From Amylostereum areolatum (lineage: Eukaryota; Basidiomycota; Agaricomycetes; Russulales; Stereaceae), in NCBI GenBank assembly GCA_012932865.1, contig SAXG01000002.1, positions 186,001 through 250,000 of the forward strand: a stretch of 64,000 nucleotides of DNA. Reading direction: 5' to 3'. The notes beneath the pieces were generated by a model. That model was given only the letters and a program-made list of their open reading frames with translations, ran no database searches and had not been told where the DNA came from. The position numbers were made by a program, and so were the translations under genes. Positions 46,633-58,630 of this stretch are shown in pieces. Positions within the stretch are counted from its first letter, which is position 1. Each line of letters opens with the position of its first letter.

Positions 46633-47926
46633 CTATGAAGTCTCCATCGCGTCCGGGTCGCGGTGGAGTGTCGGCGGCGACGCGGTCGGGTCCATCAGAG
46701 GGCGCTTGTCTTCCCTGCACGGTGAAGTAAACAATCGTGAGCGACGCGTGTATTCAAGACAGAAAAAAGCGTAGGAGGGAATGAGACACGAAGATGGCGA
46801 GGGGCGCGTCGGACGAAGGCGTGTAGACGGAGCATTGGGGACGAACCTCAGATCATCCTCGTCGTCGTCGTCGTCGCTTCGTTTCCGCCGCGACACCACG
46901 CGTGGGAGCATCGGGACTGGGTGCTGCGACACCGCGAGTGTTGCTTTGTATATGCTTTCGTACTCCTGGATGGAAAGAGTCAGCAAGATGCCAGGAACGG
47001 GACGAGTCGAGTCCGAGTGAGGCCTCATTATTCGAACGACGGGATGCTGACCTTGATCTGCGTGAGGAAGCCACCGTTGGGCGAGATACAATAGCGGCGG
47101 TTCTGCACGAGGTGTAGTGCGTCTTCCCACGAGAGTTGATAATGCTGCATGACGAACATAATCACGAATGCGGGGGAGAGAGAGATGCCACCTGGACGCA
47201 ACGCGATATCAGTCTCATTGAGCGACGAGAGGGGAGGTAGAAGAATGAACGGACCATTACAGTGAACGAGCACCCGCCCGCCAGCGGCGATCGCGTCGTT
47301 GATGAACTTCTGCGCGCTGTGGGTGGCAGAATACGCGTCGGGGGGCGTAGTTTAATGGCGGATCCGGAACGCGATCGAGCAGTGCGATATACGGGTTTGG
47401 GGGTAACGTATATCAGTGGGTGGTTGGGTTACGAGGCGAATTGACGCACCCAGGGAAGAGACGGATGAGGTTTTGTTCTTCTGTGTCGGCTACGTCGAGA
47501 ACGAGGTACTGGAACGATTCTGGGAAGCGTGGCCGAACGGAGAACGCCTCTTTCGCATCGCGAATGCAGACTCTGAGGATGCATCGTTATATTTATGTGA
47601 ATATGAGTAGAGGGTGCGGGATGAATAGCCATGTGGCACGGCCGATCATGGGCGGGAGTATGGACGGCGGGGACTAACATGTGTGTTACGCCGAGGCCCT
47701 TGAGGGTGTCAAGGGACTTTGAGACGATAAAAGGGCCTAGGAGAAGTCCTGGGAGAATCTCCTGGCACTGATGCCGCATGTCATATCTGGTCGACGTGCA
47801 GGAGGTGAGCGAGCGAACGAGAGGGCGAAGAGAGCTCGAGACACACTTCCACTCGACATCGCCGGGACCTTGGATGAGATCCTGAATCTCTTGAGAGTTG
47901 GCGTTGGGATTTATGAGGAAGGACAT
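46633..47926 (-). CDS. STYX-like dual-specificity pseudophosphatase
   Basis: ATG 47926 opens MSFLINPNANSQEIQDLIQG. The DSP fold follows: YDMRHQCQEILPGLLLGPFI, VSKSLDTLKGLGVTH, VCIRDAKEAFSVRPRFPESF, QYLVLDVADTEEQNLIRLFP and FINDAIAAGGRVLVHCNGGISLSPAFVIMF. The signature loop is H-C-N-G-G-I-S-L: the Cys is present but the Arg of CX5R is Leu. Such proteins are expected to bind phosphoproteins rather than dephosphorylate them; mammalian STYX, with another loop defect, is the model. The tail region LHLVQNRRYCISPNGGFLTQ is family-typical. The C-terminus has an Asp-rich stretch coded by CGT/CGA repeats (46858-46880) and ends at TAG 46635-46633. It is divergent from ZNG1 with only 159 bp between start codons. 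Confidence 0.87.
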
Positions 47927-48085
47927 GGTACGGTCAGAGGAGGCGGGAAAATGGGCCGTGAACGTTGAACGTTCGTCGTCGTCGAACTGGATGCGCTTGG
48001 CCGCGGCAAGCCAAACTCGGATCCCGCGCGCGGCTCGACGCGTCTGACTGCTCTTTGTTCCTTTTGCTTCCTTTCTTTCCTCACA

Positions 48086-49678
48086 ATGGCCGATCCGTTT
48101 GACGACGACGAAATCCCGTTGGTTTCTTTCCGTGCGTGATCTTGTGTATCGCTGCTCACTCCACCGGCGCCGTTCTAGAACGCTCATCGAGCACGAACTC
48201 GAACCCGTTCCTTCGTTGCCTACCAATGTCCAGTCTGACTCTCGAAGTCGACGCGTTCCTCTCACAATTATCACTGGCTTCCTTGGCGCGGGCAAGTCGA
48301 CGCTACTTAGGTGTGTACATTTGCTTTGCTTACCCCGCTCGATCGCTCACGGTGCTCATTCATGCAGGCGCATCCTTACCGAACGACATGGCTATCGTAT
48401 AGCGGTTATTATGAACGAGTTTGGGGATACCGCAGTGAGTGAATTGGCCATTTCATTATGGATTAAACTCACCTTTTCTCTCTCCAGTGGGCAGGACATT
48501 GAATGTGCGTTCATCCAGCCGGATGTATGCGTTCACTCGATCTGATTGAGTCCCACTACATGGTTCCCTTTGGGCCGATTGCTTTAGCCCGCACCATTGG
48601 CGTCGCCGTTGAGGGAGAAGCATCTGAGGAGGTTCTTGAGCTGGCAAACGGCTGTCTGTGCTGCAGCATCAAGGATAGTGGGGTCGCGGCCATCGAGAAC
48701 CTGATGAAACGCAAAGGCGCATTCGACTACATACTTTTGGAGACGACGGGTCTCGCGGATCCAGGTGCGTGGGGTTTCAAGGTATGTGGGAGATGAAGGA
48801 TTGACTCTTGGCTATAGGCCCCATTGCAGGCATGTTTTGGGAGAACGAGGAGTATGGGAAGGGCCTAGGGACAGACATTGTCCTAGATGGCGTGGTATGT
48901 GTCGTAGATGCAGTTTATGGGCTCAAGGTCTGTCTCTCGAACTCCCCTCTCAATCGATCCTCCGAAGTGACACCTCTGTTTTAGCAACTGGAGGAGGATC
49001 ACGCGGTCGACGGCATAGGCGGAAGTTTAAGGTGCGTTCCCCCCGTCCGCTGACTTACGCGGAGACTTATAAGAGCATCAGGCAGATCGCGGCAGCAGAT
49101 GTCATACTTCTCAACAAAGTGGACCTTGTATCTCCAGAACATGTACAAATCGTCGAAGACATGTTGTACAAAATCAACCCCGCTCTAATTGTCCACAGGA
49201 CCGTTCGTGGAGAAGTCGACGTCCAAGCACGTCATCGGTATACAAGCCTATGCTTCCGGACCTCCGCCGTCCTCGGTTTCAATTGCGCATGTCCACGACG
49301 AAAACTGTGCCCACGAACACGAGGAACAAGGCACGCACTACTCAGTACGAGGCATTTCCAGCCTACAGGTGGCATGCCCCCCTCTAACTCCCGAAACGCT
49401 AACGGCGTTGGATGAGTGGCTTCGGTCAGTACTATGGGAGGCCGCCCTACCGCCCTCGCACGACAGAATAGAGGAACTGCAGGTGCTGAGGTGTAAAGGC
49501 CTCGTCAAGACGACTGACGGAAGAATGCTAGGTGCTCCAGGGGGTGCAGACGATGTATGATCTGAGCGAGATGGGTGGGGAAGAGATGGGCGTCGGGGGA
49601 GAGGGAAAATTGGTGTTCATTGGGAAGGGCCTCGGTGAGCAGGTCAAGCGGAGTTTGGAGAGTGTTCTGTTGAGATGA
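48086..49678 (+). CDS. ZNG1: CobW/ZNG1-family zinc-chaperone GTPase, frame broken by two extra bases
   Basis: COG0523 GTPase, a cytosolic metallochaperone that in the ZNG1 branch delivers zinc to methionine aminopeptidase. ATG 48086 opens [11 protein letters not shown]. Motifs: P-loop [25 protein letters not shown], the zinc-binding [12 protein letters not shown] (CXCC), [45 protein letters not shown] and a His-rich [15 protein letters not shown]. The C-terminal CobW domain includes [15 protein letters not shown] and [15 protein letters not shown] 10-nt exon (48495-48504) codes DIE-S. Two conserved stretches need one base removed: C at 49223/49224 (VDV to KHVIGIQAY) and G at 49531/49532 (GRML to [13 protein letters not shown]). 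Without correction the second shift ends the protein at 49560; with it the frame reaches TGA 49676-49678. It shares a short divergent promoter with the STYX-like gene. Confidence 0.88.
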
Positions 49679-50254
49679 ACACCTAGTACCGTAAGTACGT
49701 CCAGCTCACTCTTGAATCAATGTTTGCTCATCTCGTTGGTCGCAGATACCAGCTGTATCAATATATTCATAATGCATCTTTTGGTGAAGCTCACGTGAAT
49801 GGATCTTTGCAATGCCTGGTAAGAATAAGTCGACTCGATTTGATAACTGCCAAGGACATGCCAATGGAATCAACCGCAGAGCGCCCCACTTCCAGTCGGA
49901 TTAATGGTACGGAATTGTGCTTCTCCTTCCCCATCCACCGACCACTCCAAGCGCTGCAACCACAGGTGACCTATCGCCTCTCAGTCAATACACTTTCAAG
50001 CCTGATACGGCGTCCGTTGATGATATCTTTAGAAGTGCGTGCAAGTTCTATTGATTTGTGACAGCACAATTTCTAACGACCCTTACGATAGTCCATGGTC
50101 CGCATGTCCTCGGGCCTCATGACTTGATAGCTAATGGCATTCTATAGGTTGAACTTTCAAGATGCATACCCTCATGGCTATTTACGGGGTCGGCGCGGGA
50201 TTCATATAAACACGCGCTTGGAAGGTCCTTTTGCGACCATTTCCCCCCACTTCC
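49679..50254. other. Intergenic upstream of the P450
   Basis: No gene is supported. A TATAAA-containing motif (ttcatataaacacg, about 50200-50213) lies some 50 bp before ATG 50255 and may be the P450 core promoter. Confidence 0.45.
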
Positions 50255-52506
50255 ATGGCAGCACTTATCGTGAATTTTCTTCCCAGCCTCGCCGTCCAGG
50301 GGCTGGTACTGGTAGTACTATCCTTCATTTGTCTTGTAGGCAAGGCGGTGCTCGGGAAGCGCTATCCTCCTCTCCCTCCAGGTCCTAAACCCTTTCCTAT
50401 CGTCGGGAACTTATTCAATATTCCGAAAGTCCACCCATGGAAGGGTTATGCGGACTTCGGGCAAAAATATGGCAGGCCTATTTCTGCGCTTGATAATGTT
50501 GTAACATAGCGCTGACATCACAAGCGTGGTTTCTAGGCAGTATCTTCTCAGCTCCGTGTGTTGAACCAGGTCTTTGTGGTCGTCAGCTCCCCTACAATCG
50601 CAAGGGAACTACTGGAGAAACGCGGCGCCATCTATTCTGACCGACCAACTTTACCTTTCGTAGAACTGTGCGTCATCGTTTTGCTGGTCGTCGTTGCGCC
50701 CTCCGTGCTGACATTTTCTATGGACAGGATGGAGAACGAATGGAACCTTCCTTTAAGCCACTATGGTCCGCGTTGGCGCAGCGTGCGGCGGATCCTGGAG
50801 GGGAGCTTACGGCAAAGTTCAATATCCCAATACCAGCCTATACTGCGATCGCTTGCCCGCAAATTCCTTGCGGCCACCATCCGTGCACCGGGGGATTTTA
50901 GGACGCATATCAAATAGTAGGATTTCTCGAATTGCTGGTCTGTGTAGACTTTGACGAAGAACGGAAACCCAGCACTATCGCAGCGATCTCCCTGGACGTT
51001 GTGTATGGATATGAATGCACAGGCCTAGAAGACGAATTTTTATCATTGTCGGAGAAGGCGACTGCCGTCGCGTCCGCAACTGTACTCCCTGGTGCAGTCA
51101 TCGTCAATGATCTCCCCTTCTGTGCGACGCGTTTCCTGTGTCATGACTAGCGCAGCTTCTGATTTGTTCACCTACAGTGCGATATCTCCCCAAGTGGTTC
51201 CCTGGAATGGGCTTCCACAAACTTGCCGAAGAAGGAAAGCGGCAATTTGACAGGGCCAGGAATGTCCCGTTTGACTACGTGAAGAAGAATATGGTGGGCT
51301 TGGTCAAATTTCGAAATGTTTTGTGTCTCTAACCGGAACGAAAGCACCCCGATGTCGTTCGGCCATCTGTGGTCTCCAGTTTCTTGAGCGATTGCCGCGA
51401 TGGGAGCGCCTCCGCAGAAGACGAACAGCTAGTGAACGAAGCAGCAGGCTCTGTATACGGCGGTAAGGGCCTCTGCCAAGTCGTTCTTGTCCGTGAGCTG
51501 ACCAGCCATGCAGCTAGTGTGGACACCGTGCGTCTTCCTTTCTTCTGGCTCGAATTATGCATACTGAGAGCTGGTCTGCGAAGCAGACTTCGACAGTCCT
51601 GTCCATCTTTTTCCTCGTGCTTGCACGCTACCCTGAAGTCCAGCGCAAGGCACAAGCTGAACTTGACGCGGTCGTGGGCGTGGAAAGGCTTCCTGATTTT
51701 AGTGACCGTCCAAACCTACCTTACATCGAGGCATTCTGTATGGAGCTCAACCGGTGGAGGCCCGCCGTTCCAATGGGTACACACTCTCGTTTATGCTCGA
51801 GAAGTTGTAGCTGATACATACATGATGCGCAGGCATGCCGCATTGTACCACTGAAGACGACATTTATGATGGATATTTTATCCCTAAAGGTGTGATTATC
51901 ATAGCACCAGTTCTGGTTTACGCTTTGACGGTATTCTGCACACCTCCAGGCTGCTCAGTGTTTATAAACGTTTGGTAAGACACATCGGCAAGATTGTACA
52001 ACACATTGCTGATGCCATCATAATACCAAGGATGATACTGCATGACCCCGGTGCATATCCAGATCCCGAGTCATTCATACCGGAGCGTTTCCTTACCGCG
52101 AACGGCCTCAATATCGTTCCAGACCCACTCTGCTCTAGCGGATTCGGATTCGGAAGAAGGTGGGGTGCTAGTTGCCCTCCAGAAATGGTTGCACTTACAA
52201 TGATGATGCGGGAAGGATATGTCCGGGAAAGCATCTCGCCGACGCGATGATATGGATTCATGTCGCGTCCGTCCTCGCCACCCTGACTGTGCGCCCAGCA
52301 AAAGATCATGGTGGTCATGACGTGTCCCTAAACGGCGTGGATTTCTCCTCGCACATCGTCAGGCAAGTTGCCTATACTCGGTGGGATCACAAACTCATCC
52401 GTAAACTGACGTCCACTGTAATAGTAAACCCGATCATTTTGGTTGCAACGTTTCGCCACGAAGCCGACGAGCAGAGGACCTGGTAGCGGCGTCATGTGGA
52501 AAGTGA
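50255..52506 (+). CDS. Cytochrome P450 monooxygenase
   Basis: ATG 50255 opens an ER membrane anchor (LPSLAVQGLVLVVLSFICLV) and the proline hinge PPLPPGPKPFPIVGN. Later landmarks: YGPRWRSVRRILEG (C-helix), a reduced I-helix motif GASVDTQTST, the K-helix ELNRWRP (ExxR), ESFIPERF (PERF) and the heme loop FGFGRRICPGKHLA with the Cys ligand. The heme loop is split by an intron. All key residues are present, so the protein could be active; the substrate is unknown. It looks like the basidiomycete P450s often labelled O-methylsterigmatocystin-oxidoreductase-like. Unusual splicing: a 14-nt exon (51514-51527) in the I-helix, a GC-AG intron at 52363-52424 (donor GCAAGT), and probably a GC donor at the end of exon 1 near 50470. 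The stop is TGA 52504-52506. No biosynthetic neighbours. Confidence 0.88.
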
Positions 52507-53365
52507 TCGCTCCACATCTAGCCGTATACTCCAGCCGATCCCTGCGTAGTCGACGAGTCCCGTCAATCATTGCTTATACCAGCTCGCTCATGGACTGGAT
52601 CGAGTACGGGCTAGCTGCAGGTGTAGAATCAGATGGAACGGAACAGCAGGATTGATTTTGATTTTGACTCCTGCGAAAAAGTGGATACGAGTGTACATGA
52701 GTTCACATTCAAAGGGGGATAATGAAATTATGACAAGACCACGAGGAGGTAAAATAAGACGAGTGCGCGGGTACAGAAACTTAGTCTGTACTAAACAAGG
52801 AGTAGAAACAAGCAGAAGACGACCACCCCCACAAGCTCCACAGATCGTGCCGCTCTCAAATTACATGTAGACAGATGATCAGGCGAGCCCATAGCCTCGC
52901 CCGCCTTGCATGTACACTGCCAGAGGGTTTGGGCTAGTTTGAGTGCACCGGAGCTTTATAACCATCCTTTTATTTCCGAGCTCGTCACACTCCCCAGACG
53001 CGCTCTGAGTGCATGCTGGCAGTGGGTGGAATGAACAAAGGAGCAAATAAAAAAGAACCGCTGTTGTGTAAGGTAGCAGCACAGCTAGTACATAGATGTT
53101 ACGCTAGGAATGCTATAACACAACCGTGGCACGGTGACGATCGAGTCTGCAATCACCACCAGACCCGAGCACTAAAACGAAAAACTGTACGGATAGTAGT
53201 AGGAAGATAGTAGCAGGACGAGGTATAAAAAAAGCAGTCGCCGCACACCCATGTCGAGATCTAGGCGGCCGACAATACAGTGTAGATTGAAAGCAGGAGA
53301 AGACTCAGAAGAGAAATTACGAGCTTTACGAGAGTGTATAAGAAAGGAAATCTAGGTCGCAGGGT
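52507..53365. other. Convergent intergenic region, about 0.86 kb
   Basis: This lies between the P450 stop and the SMC6 stop. It is A/G-rich with no long or motif-bearing frame. No gene is called. Confidence 0.5.
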
Positions 53366-56300
53366 TTAAGCCACGGAGTGCCCATACGCCAACGTGCCCT
53401 GCCCACGCTCGGGGTCATTCATGCGGTGAACGCGCACGGTAGCGCCGACGTGGATGTTCTGCATGTTCTGGGGCGTGATCAAGACATATTGCTTCCCATC
53501 GGAGGAGTTGGCAGTGTCGATCTGCAGGAGATAATCGAGGTAGAGATGAGTGTTCGCACGGCAGTGACGAAGGCGAAGCACTGACCATCATCTTCATACT
53601 AATACGGCGGTTGACGGCATCCATAAACACGTCGAATTCATCTAGAATGGCGCACATGAGTCCGCTGGATCACAGAATTGCGGGGCAGAAGTACATACCA
53701 AGGCAACGAATTGGGCTACCGATCGACTCCCACATAGCGAGCAACAGACAGATGGTGGCAAAAGATTTCTCTCCGCCACTGAGCGACCGCGGATCTTTGT
53801 CGCGGCTGCCCTGCTGCGTCCCGTTGAGGTCGTCGGTTTGCACCTATCGACCCGTATCAGATATCGTCCGAGCAATGAGATAACAATGCACGCACCTTCA
53901 GGGTGAGGGTTCCGAGTACGTGATCGAACAGAACCTTGCCGAAGTATCCTCGGTTGGAGAGATGGTACTGGAAGACGACCTTGCAGCGGAATGCGATGTG
54001 ACGACGGAAATCGGACCATTTCTGCAGGCGCAAGCGGATGGAATGTTTGAGAGACTGAAAACCACGGAGATCAGAGGGATAGAATACTCTAGTTCATAAG
54101 GAGTCTACCTTTGTCAGGTTCGCCATGGCCTTGAGCTCCTGCCTAGGTGTTCTCCAGGTTTGCCTGTGTCCTGTTGACCTCGATAGTCATCTCCTCGACG
54201 CTGGCACCGTTCCTACAAAAAACCGATCAGCTACTGAATACCATTGATACGACTTTTCCGTACTTCTTTTCACGATCCTTCAATGACTTCTGCAGGGACT
54301 CCAGGGCCCTCTCAACCTCGGTGGTTTTGCGGGGGTTCTCGACTCGAGCGCAATACTCCTCGGCCTTCCCAGACCAGATCTAGGGAAACTCGTCAGCACA
54401 GAAATCGAAACATTATGCTTTCACCCACATTATACTCGTCCTGCACCACTTTCTGTTGTTCGCGGGCGTCCTCGATTTTCTGGGTCTCTTCTCCGCGCTT
54501 GCCGAGCCAATAGTTCACGTGGCCTTGAGCACGAACACGCGCTATGCCAGCTTCCTCAACCAGTTGCTATATAACAAAATCAGCGGTGAATAATAGACAA
54601 AACGGAGCGGGCCGCACCCGAGCTTGGTTGCGGCGTTCGTCGAACTGCTCGATTTGAACCTTGATATCGTTCGATTCCTGAAGTAGCGGCTGCTGTTCCT
54701 TGTCAATGGCAGCTTTCTGTTCAGCCACAGCCGTGAACTGAGCAACGAGCGATTCGCGCTCCTTCTCCATGTCCTGTATACAAGAGCTCAGTCAAGCGGA
54801 TCTGGCGGGAGAGGGAGGATGCCTACTTGGAGTGTGTCGTCCAGTCCGGCAGTCTCGAGGAGTACACTGTCATTCGCCTCAGCCTGCAGCTGGTCCCGAG
54901 TTTGCTTCGCCATCAGCATGGCACGATGCTGTGTACGGGCTTGCGACTGATTCATGATGTCAGAGCTATCATCGGAGCCGTGGACGGTCAACGAACCGTT
55001 AGAGTCTCTGCGCGCTGCCGAGCCTCATGATATTCACGAAGGAGGGTTTCCTTTTGCATTTCAAGTTCTCTCCAACGCGCTTCCGCCTGCGAGAGTTGCC
55101 CTTGGATATGGCTGAAGGCACGAGTCAATGACAGAGATCAACGCATGTTGGGAAAGAACGGACCTCAAGTGTTCGGAGGCATTACGATTGGAGAACAGCA
55201 TATGACGCGGGTCACCGCGGCGCAGGACCTGCATGGGCTGGGATCCTCCTCCAGAGTCACTACAAAAGCATCAGGCATAACTGCGTTATCAAGAAGTTAA
55301 AACAGTGACAACGCACGAGAGGTTGACACGGTATAAATCCGCCGTTAAGCAAGTACCGCCACCAATCTCCCTCAGTAACTCGTCACCCTCAGCACGCGTC
55401 CTCGCAAGAAGATTACGCTCAATCCTGGCCTGATTGATCAACATGCGGAGGACGTATTCGTCCGAGATCTAAGTAGGGGGTGAGTAAAATTAGACGAGAT
55501 TCTACTGGGTATCAGGAGTCGCACCTCGAGTGCACGCAGAACGGTCATATATCGAGGATCGGGTTCTCCGCCACGGTAATCGAAAAGGTCAACGCCAGAC
55601 ACGATAACTTGGGGGTTGTGGCTATCCACGCAATCAGCGCAAAAGTTTGCAAACAAAGGGATAAGTCGTACTTATTGTGGTGCTTCAGCAAATTCCTCAG
55701 CGTTTGAGCGTCGTGTGTGTCTGTCACCGCGAACGCGGACATCACGGTGCCAAGCACATTCCTCATGAGGTCTGCCCAACCCTGATCCCTCACCTTGACA
55801 TAGAGACCGAGAGGACCAACGGGCTTCCGCCCCCGCCATTGCGTCCGAGCGATAGCCTCCAGTACGGCCTGCATATTTTTACCGTAGGGCGCGAGGGAGT
55901 TGTTCTGTTCACTCTTGAGGTTGTTTATTTGCGTTTTGAGCTCTTCGCACTCCTTCTTCGCCTGACTGATCTGATTGTCGAGAGCCTGGCCTCGCCCACG
56001 GGTATCGTCACGTTTGGACTGAGCCTCCTTCGAATCCTTCTCCGTAGTACGAAGCGTTTGCTCAGCTTCCAAGACGGCTGCTCGCGCATCCTCGAGTTGC
56101 TGGTTTAGTTCGTCTTGCTTGCTTTGCGAATGCTTTGCACTCTTCTCTTTCTCTATCTTGATCTGGTCTTCCAGGCGCCGGATGGATTGCTTGACTGCGG
56201 TCAAATTTTCCTGAATTCCTCGTTCGTCACCCTAATGAACAACAGGAGATTTTAGTGAGATCACAGAAACCACTGGCTGAAGACATACCTTAAGCTCTGT

Positions 56301-58085
56301 CAACTTATTCCTATTGGCTCTCATTTGCTCCTTCAACAGCCTCTGCCGTTCACTCAGATGATCGATATTGCCGAGGCTTTCGTATTCTTCCTCCCGGTCC
56401 TTTACGGCCTTGGTTGCTGCTTCGAGGTCGGCCTTCCAAAACAGAATCAATCCCACGTAAATCAAAGCCTGCTCAAAAACGAACCTCCGCTGTATCCAGG
56501 CTGGCTTGACACTTAGGCAAGCGATGTTCCGCCTTCTGCGTGTTGTGGATGGCCTCCTCCAATTCCTGTGGAAAGCGTGATCAATGAATGGAAACAATGC
56601 GTGTGAGATACCACGTACAGCGTATTTCGCCGCGACATGCGACCACGCCAGCTCTTTCTTGAGCTCATCGACTTTATGGCGCTGTTCCCGAGCCTTTGAC
56701 GCTTCCTCGAACCTTGCCGAAGCCTCCTTGAACGCGGTTTGTAGGTCGGGAAGGGCTTCGGCTTTACGCTGAAGGATTTGATGTGTCTGAGAGATGTTCT
56801 CCATGCAAGTGGCATATTCTTCACTGAGCTGGCTCAGCTGGGTTCCCCGGAGGAAAAACTACAACCCAGGATTAAGGAACAAGTTGTGGCGAGCTGACAA
56901 AGCCTTTACCTTGTACTTGTCCGAGGGTTGGGAGGCACTCAAAAATTGTCTAGACAGAATATCAGCCATGCAACATTTGTAGGGATATTGAAGCTACCTT
57001 GCAGCATCTATAAAAGATTAATGAGCGACGCATAACGCAGTTGTTGGACGCAGGGAGCTTACCTTGGGTTAGGACATTCATGGGGTTGTCCACCTGAATA
57101 TTCATATGGTCACAGATGGCGGCAAGCTCCTCACGCTTGGTCGAAACGAGTTTTCCGTCACGGCCCTTGATCTTGTACGAAGAAGCACCGTCCTTGGTAA
57201 AACGGCGAGTGATGATAATACTGTCGCCATATTGTTCGTGTTTGTAGGCTTCTTCCCCTTGATTCTTCAATTGGATCGAAACTTCGGAGACGCTGGAATA
57301 CAGAGGGACTTAGCCAGGGTGCGAGGGTTAGCTGAAAGATGCGAACCTTTGTCCCTCGCGAATGAAGGACTTCAGACCGTTGCCACGTCCGGTAGATGTT
57401 GCCTTGCCACCCAGGGCAACGGTTATAGCAGATAAGACAGCACTCTTCCCGCCTGCAAAAAAGGATGTCAGTCCTGGAGTGTGCAGAGACCTGTACATTC
57501 CGCTTACTTCCGTTATGACCTGTGCGATCCAAGGACGTCAGGGATGGACGTGGAAACACCCTCAAACGTGCTCACCGATGATGAAGTTAATCTGGGGACC
57601 AAATTTGAAGGTCAGATATTTGTGGCACATGAACTGGTGCATCTCGATGGCCTCGATGATACCAAATTTGGCGACACCCTGTTGCAACGTTAGACGACAG
57701 AAGGAGAAGTGGCGTGTATACGCACCCCGGTCAGTTTCTGCCTTTGTCTGATGGACTCTCGAATAGATTCTTCATGCTCTTGATCAAACTCTTCCTGCTC
57801 CTGAGACTCCTGCTTGTCCTGTTCGTCGACCTCGGCCTGGATCTTATGCACGTCGTCGACGCCAAGATCGAGAACCATGTCTTCATCGGCTTCGTTCGCC
57901 TTAGCCCTGCGCCTTCCATTGGTCTTGGGCTTCTTAGTCTGGGTATGGGTTGGCTCTGGAGGATACTCATAGACGTCCGGGCCATAGTTATCGAAACGAG
58001 CGCGTTTAGGGCCAGAGCCAGTGGAGCTTCCTTCCTGTCTGTCCTCGTTGTCACTCTCGACGAGGGCGGCACGACGCTTTGCCAT
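53366..58085 (-). CDS. SMC6: Structural maintenance of chromosomes protein Smc6
   Basis: Core subunit of the Smc5/6 complex, acting in recombinational repair and rDNA stability in the nucleus. ATG 58085 opens [20 protein letters not shown], an acidic leader. Then [20 protein letters not shown], Walker [37 protein letters not shown] and [20 protein letters not shown], which are Smc6-specific. Long coiled coils flank a hinge (about 55,900-55,650: [20 protein letters not shown]). The C-terminal ATPase half has the ABC signature [20 protein letters not shown] and Walker B region [19 protein letters not shown]. The end is [20 protein letters not shown] 53368-53366. The P-loop is split over three exons, the middle one (57508-57519) only 12 nt. 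About 1,130 residues, normal for Smc6. Confidence 0.95.
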
Positions 58086-58630
58086 GTTAGGAGATGGGCA
58101 AAGGTATGTATGCGCGTGGGGAGATGAGGGTATGAGGAAAGACGCGTCTGAAAGGTCGCGTCGCGTCCGTCGCGTTTTCGGCTCGTTTCCCACGCCACAC
58201 CAAATAGCGGTAAACAACAACAGCCGGTGGCCACGGCCCACGCAAGGACCCTAACGTAAGTTCAAAATATTGTATGTACAGTACTTGCTCTTACAGCTAT
58301 CCGATAATACGCCGCGGTGCAGAGGAGGCTATCTGCGCCTGCCAGAGATAAGTACAGACCAAGAACACGTGAACCAAACCGAAAAGAAAAGCAAGGAATG
58401 CCATAAGAGGGAATATGGCCGAGAGAAGGGCGCGCCGACTGAGCCGGCGGGACGGGCGTTGTCTGTTTCCGTCGTTGATATCTCTGTCACTCTCGTCTTG
58501 CCTCCATCGACTCGCGCGTTCCCTCGACCGGGATTCTTTTTCCTTCCTTCTGCCTCGCGACTCAGAGGCGTCCATTCTCTTTCTCACTCTCTTTCTCTTC
58601 TGAAAAGTCACATATTCTCTTACCCCACAA
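58086..58630. promoter_or_regulatory. Divergent promoter region of SMC6 and a membrane-protein gene
   Basis: 545 bp between two start codons. A C/T-rich tract (58540-58620) precedes ATG 58631. On the SMC6 side there is a cluster of GCGTC/GACGC words (58141-58190) that resembles an MCB-like ACGCGT element only loosely (gacgcgtctg at 58141). Confidence 0.4.

Noticed and set aside
50440..51010. Apparent frameshifts in the P450 at 50470-50560 and after 50915
   Set aside because: Both are resolved by splicing: a GC-AG intron at the end of exon 1 and a 56-nt intron joining HIK to YTIAAISLDVVYGYE, so no indel is needed.
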